The position numbers and the translations under genes were made by a program. A stretch of DNA of 64,000 bases, from positions 1-64,000 of the forward strand of contig JAWKQE010000005.1 in NCBI GenBank assembly GCA_041390305.1. The letters run 5' to 3'. Positions 56,728-64,000 of the stretch are shown here, piece after piece. Each line of letters starts with the position of its first letter. Position 1 is the first letter of the stretch. The notes beneath the pieces are model-generated. The model saw only the letters and a program-made list of their open reading frames with translations, did no database searches and had not been told where the DNA came from. The DNA comes from JACKCR01 sp041390305 (GTDB lineage Bacteria > Eisenbacteria > RBG-16-71-46 > CAIMUX01).

Positions 56728-57170
56728 TGTCTCGGGATTGGAACGAGCTGATCAGCGCCTACCTGGACGGCGAGCTCGATCCCGCGGAACGGGAGGAGTT
56801 CGAGCAGAAGCTCGAAAGCGGTGACGTTTCACGGACGGAGTTCGAAGAGATGAGAGCGATGCGGGGACTGACGGGATCGGTGCAGCTGCGGGCGTTCCCG
56901 GATCACGAGTGGGATCGCTACTGGACCCGGACCTACAACCGGATGGAAAGGAATCTGGGCTGGATCTTGCTTTCGCTCGGTGCGATCGTGCTGCTCTCAG
57001 CAGGCCTCTATGAGCTCCTTCGGGAGCTCATTCTCGACGGAGCCAGTCCATGGTGGCTAAGGGTCGCAACCGGATCGGCCGCACTCGGAATGGGTGTCCT
57101 CTTCGTTTCCGTGCTGCGCGAACGGCTCTTCGTTCGCAAGAGTGATCCGTACAGGGGGATCGAGCGATGA
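56727..57170 (+). CDS. Anti-sigma factor without zinc ligands
   Basis: 147 residues. The N-terminal helices WNELISAYLDGELDPAEREEFEQKL look like the RsiW/zf-HC2 anti-sigma domain but have no Cys/His ligands. Two membrane helices follow (about 72-95 and 108-130). It should hold the sigma factor of the overlapping gene at the membrane. ATG 56727 is preceded by GAGGAGG. It overlaps the YbjQ-like gene by four bases (ATGA). Confidence 0.83.
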   Translation: MSRDWNELISAYLDGELDPAEREEFEQKLESGDVSRTEFEEMRAMRGLTGSVQLRAFPDHEWDRYWTRTYNRMERNLGWILLSLGAIVLLSAGLYELLRELILDGASPWWLRVATGSAALGMGVLFVSVLRERLFVRKSDPYRGIER

Positions 57171-57481
57171 TCCTGGTGACGACGAACGACGTGGCGGGGC
57201 GGGAGATCTCCGAGGTCCTCGGTCTGGTGCGTGGAAGCACCATCCGGGCCCGACACATCGGACGTGACATCCTGGCGAGGATGCGTGGGATCGTCGGCGG
57301 AGAAGTCTCCGAGTACACGAAGCTCATGGGAGAGAGCCGCGAGCAGGCTCTCGATCGTCTCGTGCAGGAAGCGCGCGAGTTGGGAGCGGACGCCGTCGTG
57401 GGCCTCCGATTCACCACCTCCGAAGTCATGGACAGTGCTGCCGAGATCCTGGTCTACGGCACCGCCGTGAAGCTGCGCTGA
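57167..57481 (+). CDS. YbjQ/UPF0145 family protein
   Basis: 104 residues. It matches YbjQ throughout: ILVTTNDVAGREISEVLGLVRGSTIRAR, then IGRDILARMRGIVGGEVSEYTKLM, REQALDRLVQEARELGADAVVGLRF. The family forms a pentameric fold; heavy-metal binding has been proposed and the function is unknown. It is coupled by ATGA overlap to the anti-sigma gene, giving an ECF - anti-sigma - YbjQ unit. Confidence 0.92.
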   Translation: MILVTTNDVAGREISEVLGLVRGSTIRARHIGRDILARMRGIVGGEVSEYTKLMGESREQALDRLVQEARELGADAVVGLRFTTSEVMDSAAEILVYGTAVKLR

Positions 57482-57619
57482 ACGGAGCGCGACACCTCCC
57501 TCCCCCCGAAAGCATCTCTTCCACGGGCCGGCGGCCGTAGCCGAGGCGGATCTGGGGACGGGTGAGGGAGGTCGGCGATCGCACACAGAAACAGGAAGAA
57601 GAAAGTCGAACTCGCGAGC

Positions 57620-59333
57620 GTGCGCCGGGCGTTCGTAACGCTAATCTGGCCGCGGCGCGGGCTCCTCCTCCTCGGGCTCCTACTGATTCTGGTCAATCGG
57701 ATCGCGGGACTCGTCCTCCCAGGCGCAACCAAGGTGCTGGTCGACGATGTCATCGGTCACCAGAACCGCGCAATGCTGAGGACCCTGCTCTTCGCGGTGG
57801 GTGGAGCGGTCACGCTCCAGGCCATCACCAGCTTCCTCCTCACGCGGCTCCTCAGCGTCCAGGCCCACGGACTCATCCGTGACCTCCGCGTCCGCGTCCA
57901 GGAGCAGGTCATCCGCCTCCCCCTCCGGTACTTCGACGACACACAGACCGGCGCGATCGTCTCCCGCGTGATGAACGACGTGGAGGGGGTCCGGAACCTC
58001 ATCGGTACGGGTCTCGTGCAGCTCATCGGGGGTCTGCTCACCGCGGTGGTGGCAGGAGTCCTCCTCGTCCGGCTCGACCCGCTCCTCACGCTCATCGCGC
58101 TCGCCCCCCTGGCGATCTTCGGTGTGGTCTCGCTCCGGGCGTTCGGGTTCATCCGCCCCATCTTCAGAGAGCGCGGCGCAATCCAGGCCGAGGTCACGGG
58201 CCGACTCACGGAGACTCTGGGTGGGATCCGAGTCGTGCGGGGATTCCACGCCGAGGAAGCGGAACGAAGTGTCTTCCGGTCCGGTGCCGACCGTCTCTTT
58301 CAGAACGTGAAGCGATCCCTCACCGCGACGAGTCTGGTCACGAGCAGCGCGACCCTACTCATGGGCATCACCAGCGTGATCATCATGGCCGCAGGTGCAC
58401 AGCGGATCCTCGCGGGGGCGATGACGGTCGGCGACTTCTTCGCATTCACCCTCTATCTCGGGTTCCTCGTCGCACCGATCGTGCAGATGAGCAACATCGG
58501 GACGCAGATCACGGAGGCGTTCGCAGGCCTCGACCGGATGGACGAGATCCTGTCCATGGACCGCGAGGGCGAGGAACCCGCCCGCACCGTCGTTCTCGAG
58601 GGCGTGAAGGGCGAGGTCGAGTTCCGCCGGGTCTCCTTCGGCTACGAGGAAGGCGTCGACGTCGTCCGCGGTGTGGACTTCATCGCGCCGGCGGGAACAG
58701 TGACCGCACTCGTGGGCAGCTCCGGATCGGGAAAGACGACGCTCGCGTCCCTCGCCGCCTCGTTCCTGACGCCACGAGAGGGAGTGGTCGCGATCGACGG
58801 TACCGACCTCTCCACCATTCGCCTCGACAGCTACCGCAGGCACTTGGGCGTGGTTCTACAGGACGAGTTCCTCTTCGAAGGGACGATCCGGGAGAACATC
58901 CTCTTCGCTCGCTCCGACGCCGACGAAGCATCGCTCCAGACCGCGGTTCGCGCCGCCCACGTACACGAGTTCACGGACCGGTTCGAGAAGGACTCGACAC
59001 CGTGATCGGAGAACGGGGCGTCAAGCTCTCCGGTGGGCAACGCCAGCGCGTTGCGATCGCCAGGGCCCTCATCGCGGACCCTCGCATCCTGATTCTCGAC
59101 GAAGCAACGTCGTCCCTCGACACAGAGAGCGAAGCGTTCATCCAGGACAGCCTCTCCCGGCTGCTCCAGGGAGGACCACGTTCGTGATCGCCCACCGCCT
59201 CAGCACGATCCGGCGCGCGGACCAGATCCTCGTCCTGGAGGACGGACGGATCGTGGAACGCGGCACACACGAAGAGCTGATTGCGGCCGAGGGACGCTAC
59301 CACCAGCTCTACACCTACCAGGCCCGGATCTAG
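57620..59333 (+). CDS. MsbA-like ABC exporter, fused membrane and ATPase domains (two frame changes)
   Basis: About 572 residues. The membrane domain (about 1-310) has six helices and the exporter landmarks LPLRYFDDTQTGAIVSRVMNDVEGVRNLI and GGIRVVRGFHAEEAE. The ATPase has Walker A GSSGSGKTT, Q-loop, signature LSGGQRQRVAIARAL, Walker B ILILDEATSSLD and H-loop IAHRLST. The frame shifts by one base near 58990 (EGLDTVIGERG read as EKDSTP) and near 59175 (GGRTTFVIAHRL). GTG 57620 starts; it ends YHQLYTYQARI, stop 59331-59333. It likely flips lipid A or a lipid across the inner membrane. Confidence 0.92.
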
Positions 59334-59530
59334 CGCAGGTTCCAGCGAGGGCCCCTGCCCCGGTTCTGGTCGCCCGGTCCGCTCCCGCGCTCTCTCATCG
59401 TCGAGCGCTGGGTCGCCCGCACCGAAGCCTGTCCGGTCTCCCTCTCGCGGGCGTCAGACGGCCGTGCTAGGCTTCCCGTGGCCCCGTGCGTTTTGCCTCC
59501 CACCGGGTTCGTCTCCGTGAAAGGAGTTCG

Positions 59531-60199
59531 ATGCGCCTCCACGATCGTTCCAGAAAGCCACTCCTCTCCTGTCTCTGTTTCCTCGGCCTGCAACTTCCGT
59601 CCTTGCTCATGGGAACGCCTGCCGCGGCCCAAGAGGGTGCCTCGGTCCGGCCCGGCCCGCAGTCCGTCCAGCTCTCGGTCGGTCCCTGGGCCCTCATGGA
59701 ACAGGACCTCCGGGACGCACTCGGTACGGGGTTCGCCGCCGAACTCGCATACGCCGCCAAGCTCCGGGTCGACCGCGGACCGTGGCTCGACGTTTCCCTC
59801 GGGTTCGAGAAGAGCTCGGGGCCGATCGTCACCCCGGACCCAACGTTCGAGGTAGACGACTCGGAACTCACGGTCATCCCATTCTCGATCGGCATTCGGG
59901 GACTCGTCGCACCGGAGTCGGAGGGCGCGCCCGTCCGCGTCTATGCCGGACTCGGTGCGACCTGGGCAGGCCTCAGGTGGGACACCCACTTCGAGGAGAC
60001 GGAGAGCAACAGCACGTTCGGCGGGTACGCTGAGCTCCGCCCCGAACTCCAACTCACACCGAAGCTCCACCTCTGGCTCCGGCAACGGCTCACGATCCTC
60101 GCGGACAGCCGGTTCGACGACTCGTCGATCGAGTTGAACGCAAGCGGGCTCATGTTCTCGGCCGGCCTTCGCTTCGATCTCTCGGGAGGTGCACGATGA
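59531..60199 (+). CDS. Outer-membrane beta-barrel protein
   Basis: 222 residues. ATG 59531 with AAGGAG six bases upstream. A signal peptide covers about 1-34 (LLMGTPAAAQ). The remainder is a small barrel with alternating residues, GLGATWAGLRWD and a last strand LMFSAGLRFDLSGG. It has no strong family match that I can name. It overlaps the DUF2330 gene by four bases, so the two are translated together and may form a surface pair. Confidence 0.75.
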   Translation: MRLHDRSRKPLLSCLCFLGLQLPSLLMGTPAAAQEGASVRPGPQSVQLSVGPWALMEQDLRDALGTGFAAELAYAAKLRVDRGPWLDVSLGFEKSSGPIVTPDPTFEVDDSELTVIPFSIGIRGLVAPESEGAPVRVYAGLGATWAGLRWDTHFEETESNSTFGGYAELRPELQLTPKLHLWLRQRLTILADSRFDDSSIELNASGLMFSAGLRFDLSGGAR

Positions 60200-61308
60200 G
60201 TTCGCTGAGCGGCTTCACGGGAAGAAACGCATGGGTACCGCTGGCGGGAGTCGCGCTGGCGCTCACGGCCACGGCCGGCGCGCTGATCGAGCCGACGCCG
60301 GCGAATTCGATGTGCGTTCCGTTCCCTTGCGACCAATGCTGGGTCTCCAACTCGGGCCAACTCAATCTCGTCGTCATGGACCGGGACGAAGGAGTCGTCC
60401 GTCTCATCCCGAACATCCGGTTCGTCGGGGAGTCTCCGGTCATCGCGCTGATCGTACCGACGCCGCAGGTCCCGACACTCCTCGAGGCACCGGCCCGGAT
60501 CTGGTCCGACGCCTCGGCGCTCACGGCTCCGACGAACCAGTCGTTCGACGGTGGATCGTTCGGATGCACCGGAGAGGACGCCATCCCCGTGTACGACACC
60601 GGGAACGCAGAGGATGGTGTCGTGATCCTCGCGGAACAGACCGTGGGCGGATTCACCGCGACTACGATCGCCTCGGACGACACGGCGGCCCTGGTCGATT
60701 GGCTCGTCCGGGAAGGGTTCGAGATCGACTCTTCGGAGCAGCTCCGGTTCGCGCCCCTCGTCGACGACGGCTGGGTCTTCACCGCGATGAAGAGCGACTC
60801 GACGATCGTCATGCCCACGGGCGGCTGGGACGCGAACGTCAATCCGGTCGAGTTCCGATGGACCGGTGACGTCGTCGAAGTGCCGTTCGGCGTTCTCCAG
60901 ATCAACACGCAGAGCCAACTGCCGATGACGTTCTACGTCGTGGACGAGCACCGCTCCGCGCTCGCGGACTTCTCGACCTCGTACGCCAACCGGATCTCCC
61001 GCTCCGAGGCGGAGGCGATCCAGAGCCGCTACCCAGGGTTCGCGGGATACATCCGAGAGGGAGACTTCGTCACCCGACTCGACCGGACGTTCTTTCTGGG
61101 AGATCCGATGAGCGGTCGATTCGCGATCGAGTGGGCCCCGACGGACGAGGAGTTCCGGCAGGGTCGTTCCGGGAGCTGGATCTTCCGTTCGGGATGGAGC
61201 GAGAACTGGCTCACCTGGCTCCTGGCGTTCTCGGGGATTCTCGTGGCGTTCCGATGGGGGCTCGAGTTCACGGCCCGGCGGGTCAGGAGCTTCGTTCGTC
61301 CTCGATGA
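60196..61308 (+). CDS. Exported DUF2330 protein
   Basis: 370 residues. A signal/anchor helix covers about 13-32. The DUF2330 domain follows (about 38-290): a Cys pair (CVPFPCDQC), NLVVMDRDEGVVRLIPNIRFVG, FIVVPTP-like ALIVPTPQVPTLLEAP and TSYANRISRSEAEAI. A C-terminal membrane helix lies at about 335-355, with a basic tail. DUF2330 proteins are large exported proteins of unknown function, often with one C-terminal anchor. It starts by ATGA overlap with the barrel gene. Confidence 0.82.
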   Translation: MSSLSGFTGRNAWVPLAGVALALTATAGALIEPTPANSMCVPFPCDQCWVSNSGQLNLVVMDRDEGVVRLIPNIRFVGESPVIALIVPTPQVPTLLEAPARIWSDASALTAPTNQSFDGGSFGCTGEDAIPVYDTGNAEDGVVILAEQTVGGFTATTIASDDTAALVDWLVREGFEIDSSEQLRFAPLVDDGWVFTAMKSDSTIVMPTGGWDANVNPVEFRWTGDVVEVPFGVLQINTQSQLPMTFYVVDEHRSALADFSTSYANRISRSEAEAIQSRYPGFAGYIREGDFVTRLDRTFFLGDPMSGRFAIEWAPTDEEFRQGRSGSWIFRSGWSENWLTWLLAFSGILVAFRWGLEFTARRVRSFVRPR

Positions 61309-61468
61309 TCTCGAACTCGGCAGGTTCCGCCTGCCCACGCCGCCTCGGGCGGAGCGGGCCCGGTCTTGAGGTGGACTCTGGCGCGCCCCAGGAACGGCTG
61401 AGCAGCCGCCTGAGGATCGAGTTCGCCGCGAGTGCAATCACGAAGAGGGCGAGGATTCGGTAGATCAT
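61283..61468 (-). CDS. Small single-pass membrane protein
   Basis: 61 residues from ATG 61468 (GGAGC upstream). A transmembrane helix (about 2-20, YRILALFVIALAANSIL) is followed by a basic loop and an acidic end AEFEIIEDERSS. It overlaps the end of the DUF2330 gene by 26 bases on the opposite strand. No family recognised; the size and acidic tail are common in FCB genomes (recollection, not a search). Confidence 0.5.
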   Translation of the reverse strand: MIYRILALFVIALAANSILRRLLSRSWGAPESTSRPGPLRPRRRGQAEPAEFEIIEDERSS

Positions 61469-61706
61469 CAAAGCTCCATGCGTGCTGGGCGGGGCGCTGG
61501 CTTCCTGCCGCGCGTACCGCCGAGAGGCTTCCGTCGCAGTCACGGTACACCGAATCGTCCGCGAGATTCGAACCTCTTTGCAGAACCCGCCGCGTTTCGC
61601 GGAAAGAGAAGCGCCGCCCCGGTCCCCCGGAGCGGCGTCTTTCGGATTCCAGCCCTGCAACGGTCAGCTGCGGGCCAAAGCGCCGTTCAGCTGCCTGTCG
61701 CCTCGG

Positions 61707-62813
61707 CTAGCGGGACTTGACCATGAGCCCCTTGGCGCTCGCGACGCCGGACTCGAAGCGGTAGAAGTAGACGCCGGACGGAACGGAGGCCCCGAACTCG
61801 TCCCGGCCGTCCCAACGGACCTCGGACTCACCGGCGGAGAGCTCCACTCCCCGCATGAGGCGGACTTCGCGGCCGTCGGCCGAGAAGATCCCGAGATCGC
61901 CGTGCGCCGCTTCGCTCAGACGGAAGCGGATCGACGTATCACCGACGAACGGGTTGGGCTGTGCAAAGCTCGCAACGGTCGAGGGGTTGGAGAAGCCTTC
62001 CGGCGTGCTGGACGGGAAGCCGTCCTCACCCTGGAAGACGTTGTAGCCGCACTTCCGGAAGATGCTCGGGTTGTTCGTAGAGAAGTAGTCCATCTTGATC
62101 GTGCCGGCACCGTCGCTACCCGGGAAGAAGTCGACGCGGATCGTGTCCGTGAAGCCCGCCGCGAGTGCGACCGTGGCCTCGGAGAAGTAGCAGATACCGG
62201 TCGAGGTCTGGCAGAACTGGCTGAACCATCCGCCGGGGACATCGAGCGTCGGCGTGATGTGGACGGAGTCGTCGAGCGCGGTGGCGTTCGTGATCGGAGT
62301 GAAGAACTCGATCACGGAAGTGCCGGTCTCCGTGAACGCGGTGTTGTCCGCGCAGTCCACCTCGATGTTGGAAACCACCTCGGGCACGCCGTTGAACAGG
62401 GTGTAGGTACAGTAGCGGCTCGACAGCGGATCGTCGACGAGACGAACTTCGAGCTGGATGTAGCCGACGCCCGGATTGTTCGTGTCCGGGAAGAAGTCCA
62501 TCCGAAGGATGTCGGGATCGAACGTCTCGTCGACGAAGACCCGGACGTTGTCGAAGTAGCAGATTCCCGTGGACTCCTGGCAGAGCTGCCAGAACCAACC
62601 GGAGGGCAGGACGGCGTTGACGATGATGTCGACCGAGTCGCCACCGGCGGAGTTGATCATCGTCGGGAACTCGTGGACGAAGTCGCCCAGCGGAATCTCG
62701 GCCCATGGGTGGGGACACTGGAACTCCGAGAAGCTGGCGCGAGCCGTTCCAAACGCCGAAGCAGTGAGGACCGTCGCGATCGCGAGCAGGATGCCGAGCT
62801 GGCGGAAACGCAT
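61707..62813 (-). CDS. Secreted protein with duplicated beta-domain and C-terminal sorting domain
   Basis: 368 residues. A signal peptide covers about 1-26 (ASAFGTARAS). Two related ~110-residue units follow. Each carries (P/G)(S/G)GWFWQLCQESTGICYF-like sequence: first at about 72-92, second at about 195-215 (GGWFSQFCQTSTGICYF), then FFPG/FFPDTNNPG..., Cys-containing RYC/RKCGY strand and F(N/Q)G. The last ~85 residues (SFAQPNPFVGDTSIRFRL to VYFYRFESGVASAKGLMVKSR) are the FlgD-like/type IX-like sorting domain. Four Cys per unit suggest disulfides. Function unknown. Confidence 0.82.
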   Translation of the reverse strand: MRFRQLGILLAIATVLTASAFGTARASFSEFQCPHPWAEIPLGDFVHEFPTMINSAGGDSVDIIVNAVLPSGWFWQLCQESTGICYFDNVRVFVDETFDPDILRMDFFPDTNNPGVGYIQLEVRLVDDPLSSRYCTYTLFNGVPEVVSNIEVDCADNTAFTETGTSVIEFFTPITNATALDDSVHITPTLDVPGGWFSQFCQTSTGICYFSEATVALAAGFTDTIRVDFFPGSDGAGTIKMDYFSTNNPSIFRKCGYNVFQGEDGFPSSTPEGFSNPSTVASFAQPNPFVGDTSIRFRLSEAAHGDLGIFSADGREVRLMRGVELSAGESEVRWDGRDEFGASVPSGVYFYRFESGVASAKGLMVKSR

Positions 62814-63385
62814 GCTGAACTCCCCCTGGGATTCATGGTGCGGTGAGTGGGAACGGGGGCGGAGTGCCCTCCGAAACTGCGTAGTCGAGTATACCGGCCC
62901 TGAACCTCCCCGGACAATCAGGGTGTGCGCCGGCTGAGATTTGCGGCGGCCCTCAACCCGCGCACGTCACGGTCCTCCTTGCGAAGGCGTATTCAGGGAG
63001 ACGGGGCACGGATTCAGACCGTCTGTTCTGGCGACCTATCGGTCCGAAATCTGGTAATCGACTCTGGCGATCCCACGGCGGAGGGGGAGGCGTGGCCAGA
63101 GTCCGCAGCAGGCGCGCCGGAAGGCGCGGCCAGAGGACGCGGCAGGCGGGCCGGAACGCGCGGCCAGAGGGCGCCGCGGGCGGACGGAAACCGTGGCCAG
63201 AGGGCACCGGAGGCGGGTCGGAACGCGCGCCGACCCACCCGAAATCGGGTACACTCCCCGCTCGGCCCCGCACCTCGCCACCCACTCCGAGATCGGAGGG
63301 AGCGAGGTCCGACGACCGTTTCGTGTCACGGGCGGAGCCCGGACAGCCATCAGGCATCGCCGCATCCTCGAGAGGAGAATCCGAC
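62814..63385. other. Non-coding spacer with 34-bp repeats
   Basis: No gene with a ribosome site and family match was found in this 572-bp stretch. From 63091 to about 63227 four imperfect units of 34, 34 and 33 bp spacing begin with GGCCAGAG (63094, 63128, 63162, 63195). The rest holds no recognised signal. Confidence 0.7.
63091..63227. repeat. 34-bp imperfect tandem repeat, four copies
   Basis: Units start GGCCAGAG at 63094, 63128, 63162 and 63195 and share a GCGGGCCGGAACGCG-like right half. Units 2 and 4 are most alike. There are no unique spacers between the units, so it is not a CRISPR array. Confidence 0.8.
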
Positions 63386-63973
63386 ATGTCCTTCCCTGCG
63401 CTTTCGCGCCGTAGCCGTCTTCTCTTCGGCCTCGCCGCGGGCATCGTCCTGACCCTCGGCGCTACCCACGTCCGTCCGGCGTTGGCGGAAGGCGACGAGA
63501 GTGCGTCGATGGCCCCGGACTTCACCGCCGAGGGCCTCGACGGCAAGACCTACACCCTTTCGGAGCTCCTCAAGGAAGGCCCGGTCTACCTCGACTTCTG
63601 GACGACGTGGTGCAAGCCGTGCCAGCAGGCCCTGCCCAAGTTGGACGAGCTCCACACGAAGTACGAGAAGGCGGGTTTCACCCTTCTCACGGTCGCGAGC
63701 GACGACCAGAAGACGATCGCGAAGGTGAAGCCGCACGTGAAGTCCCGCGGTTGGAAGTTCCCGGTCATCCTCGACTCCAAGCGCGAACTCGGGAACAAGT
63801 ACAGCGTGCGCGCCTACCCGACGTCGTACCTCATCAGTCAGGACGGAAAGGTCGTCTCAATGCACCAGGGCTACCGTCCGGGCGATGAGAAGGTCCTCGA
63901 AGAGGAACTGATCTCTCTCCTCCCCGCGGACGCCGTCAAGGCCGCTTCCGAAAGCGAGGGAGGTTCGCATTGA
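63386..63973 (+). CDS. TlpA/ResA-like thioredoxin, exported
   Basis: 195 residues. ATG 63386 with GAGAGGAG upstream. A signal peptide covers about 1-34 (THVRPALA). The TlpA fold shows APDFTAEGLDGKTYTLSELLKEG, the active CXXC in DFWTTWCKPCQQ, and the cis-Pro region YPTSYLISQDGKVV. It reduces disulfides outside the cytoplasm, typical of cytochrome c or envelope protein maturation. The stop overlaps a TTG (TTGA), possibly the start of the next gene, cut by the window end. Confidence 0.93.
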   Translation: MSFPALSRRSRLLFGLAAGIVLTLGATHVRPALAEGDESASMAPDFTAEGLDGKTYTLSELLKEGPVYLDFWTTWCKPCQQALPKLDELHTKYEKAGFTLLTVASDDQKTIAKVKPHVKSRGWKFPVILDSKRELGNKYSVRAYPTSYLISQDGKVVSMHQGYRPGDEKVLEEELISLLPADAVKAASESEGGSH

Positions 63974-64000
63974 CCCGGTGCCTGGCTCTCCCCGCCTGCG
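63970..64000 (+). CDS. Possible next gene, cut by window end
   Basis: A TTG overlaps the stop of the TlpA-like gene and opens a frame with TRCLALPAC, which could begin a signal peptide. Ten codons only; assignment is a guess from coupling. Confidence 0.25.
   Translation, partial: MTRCLALPAC

Noticed and set aside
61558..61600. GATTCGAACC, like a tRNA T-loop on the minus strand
   Set aside because: T-stem does not pair and no anticodon or acceptor arm could be drawn around it.
63091..63227. Regular repeats as a CRISPR array
   Set aside because: Units follow each other directly with no unique spacers and diverge from each other; no cas genes nearby.

Overview
The window comes from a high-GC, Gram-negative-type bacterium. 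It has LpxH, an Omp85-type barrel, a PorV-like barrel, a two-domain AAA+ Rho ATPase region, and several exported proteins ending in an FlgD-like/type IX-like C-terminal sorting domain. Acidic 'CSDDDD' lipoprotein signals resemble those of surface lipoproteins in Bacteroidota. Together this points to an uncultured member of the FCB superphylum (Eisenbacteria/Krumholzibacteriota-like). That placement is inference; no rRNA gene is present. I see no transposase, integrase, phage gene or CRISPR array.

Layout. 1-3 kb: end of mogA, then a secreted S8 protease. 3-15 kb: a TIGR04282-type transferase; a minus-strand HDOD - degenerate sensor kinase - motA - motB operon; cell-wall hydrolases (AMIN amidase, M23); an HtrA protease; a GT2 glycosyltransferase; lpxH; a PorV-like porin. 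16-23 kb: a DUF4384 protein and an FN3 lipoprotein; an 816-bp regulatory spacer; a TPR-GAF-sigma54 regulator preceded by a small exported acidic peptide; an ArsR regulator. 23.5-30 kb: rlmN, an NtrY/NtrX-like pair, an Omp85-like barrel and a DUF4390 protein in one tight operon. 30-34 kb: a metallopeptidase and an ECF sigma - anti-sigma - polymer-forming membrane protein operon. 34-36 kb: enolase, ftsB/divIC, initiator tRNA.

36-41.6 kb is the most striking region. A Cys-rich double-PAS sigma54 activator is followed by a near-consensus -24/-12 promoter. That promoter drives a TPR protein, an about 11-heme surface-type lipocytochrome and a tandem-rhodanese lipoprotein, closed by a strong terminator; an OsmC-like peroxidase follows. 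It looks like a regulated extracellular redox/sulfur module. 41.7-46 kb: thioesterase, redoxin, queE-queC-queD, a second HDOD protein and a Nudix hydrolase. 46-55 kb: htrA, rpoZ, a DUF2723 membrane protein, a type II (archaeal-type) GAPDH, a thioredoxin-like protein, an ALDH7 dehydrogenase and rho. 55-64 kb: bactofilin, ECF sigma/anti-sigma/YbjQ, an MsbA-like ABC exporter, a beta-barrel protein with a DUF2330 protein, a repeat-containing secreted protein and a TlpA-like thioredoxin.

Quality note: from about 37.08 to 59.2 kb most genes, including core ones (rho, the ABC exporter, queC/queE), are broken by single-base frame changes. Genes outside that stretch are intact. This looks like uncorrected sequence error rather than gene decay. 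Broken genes are therefore given as whole loci, with the frame changes described.
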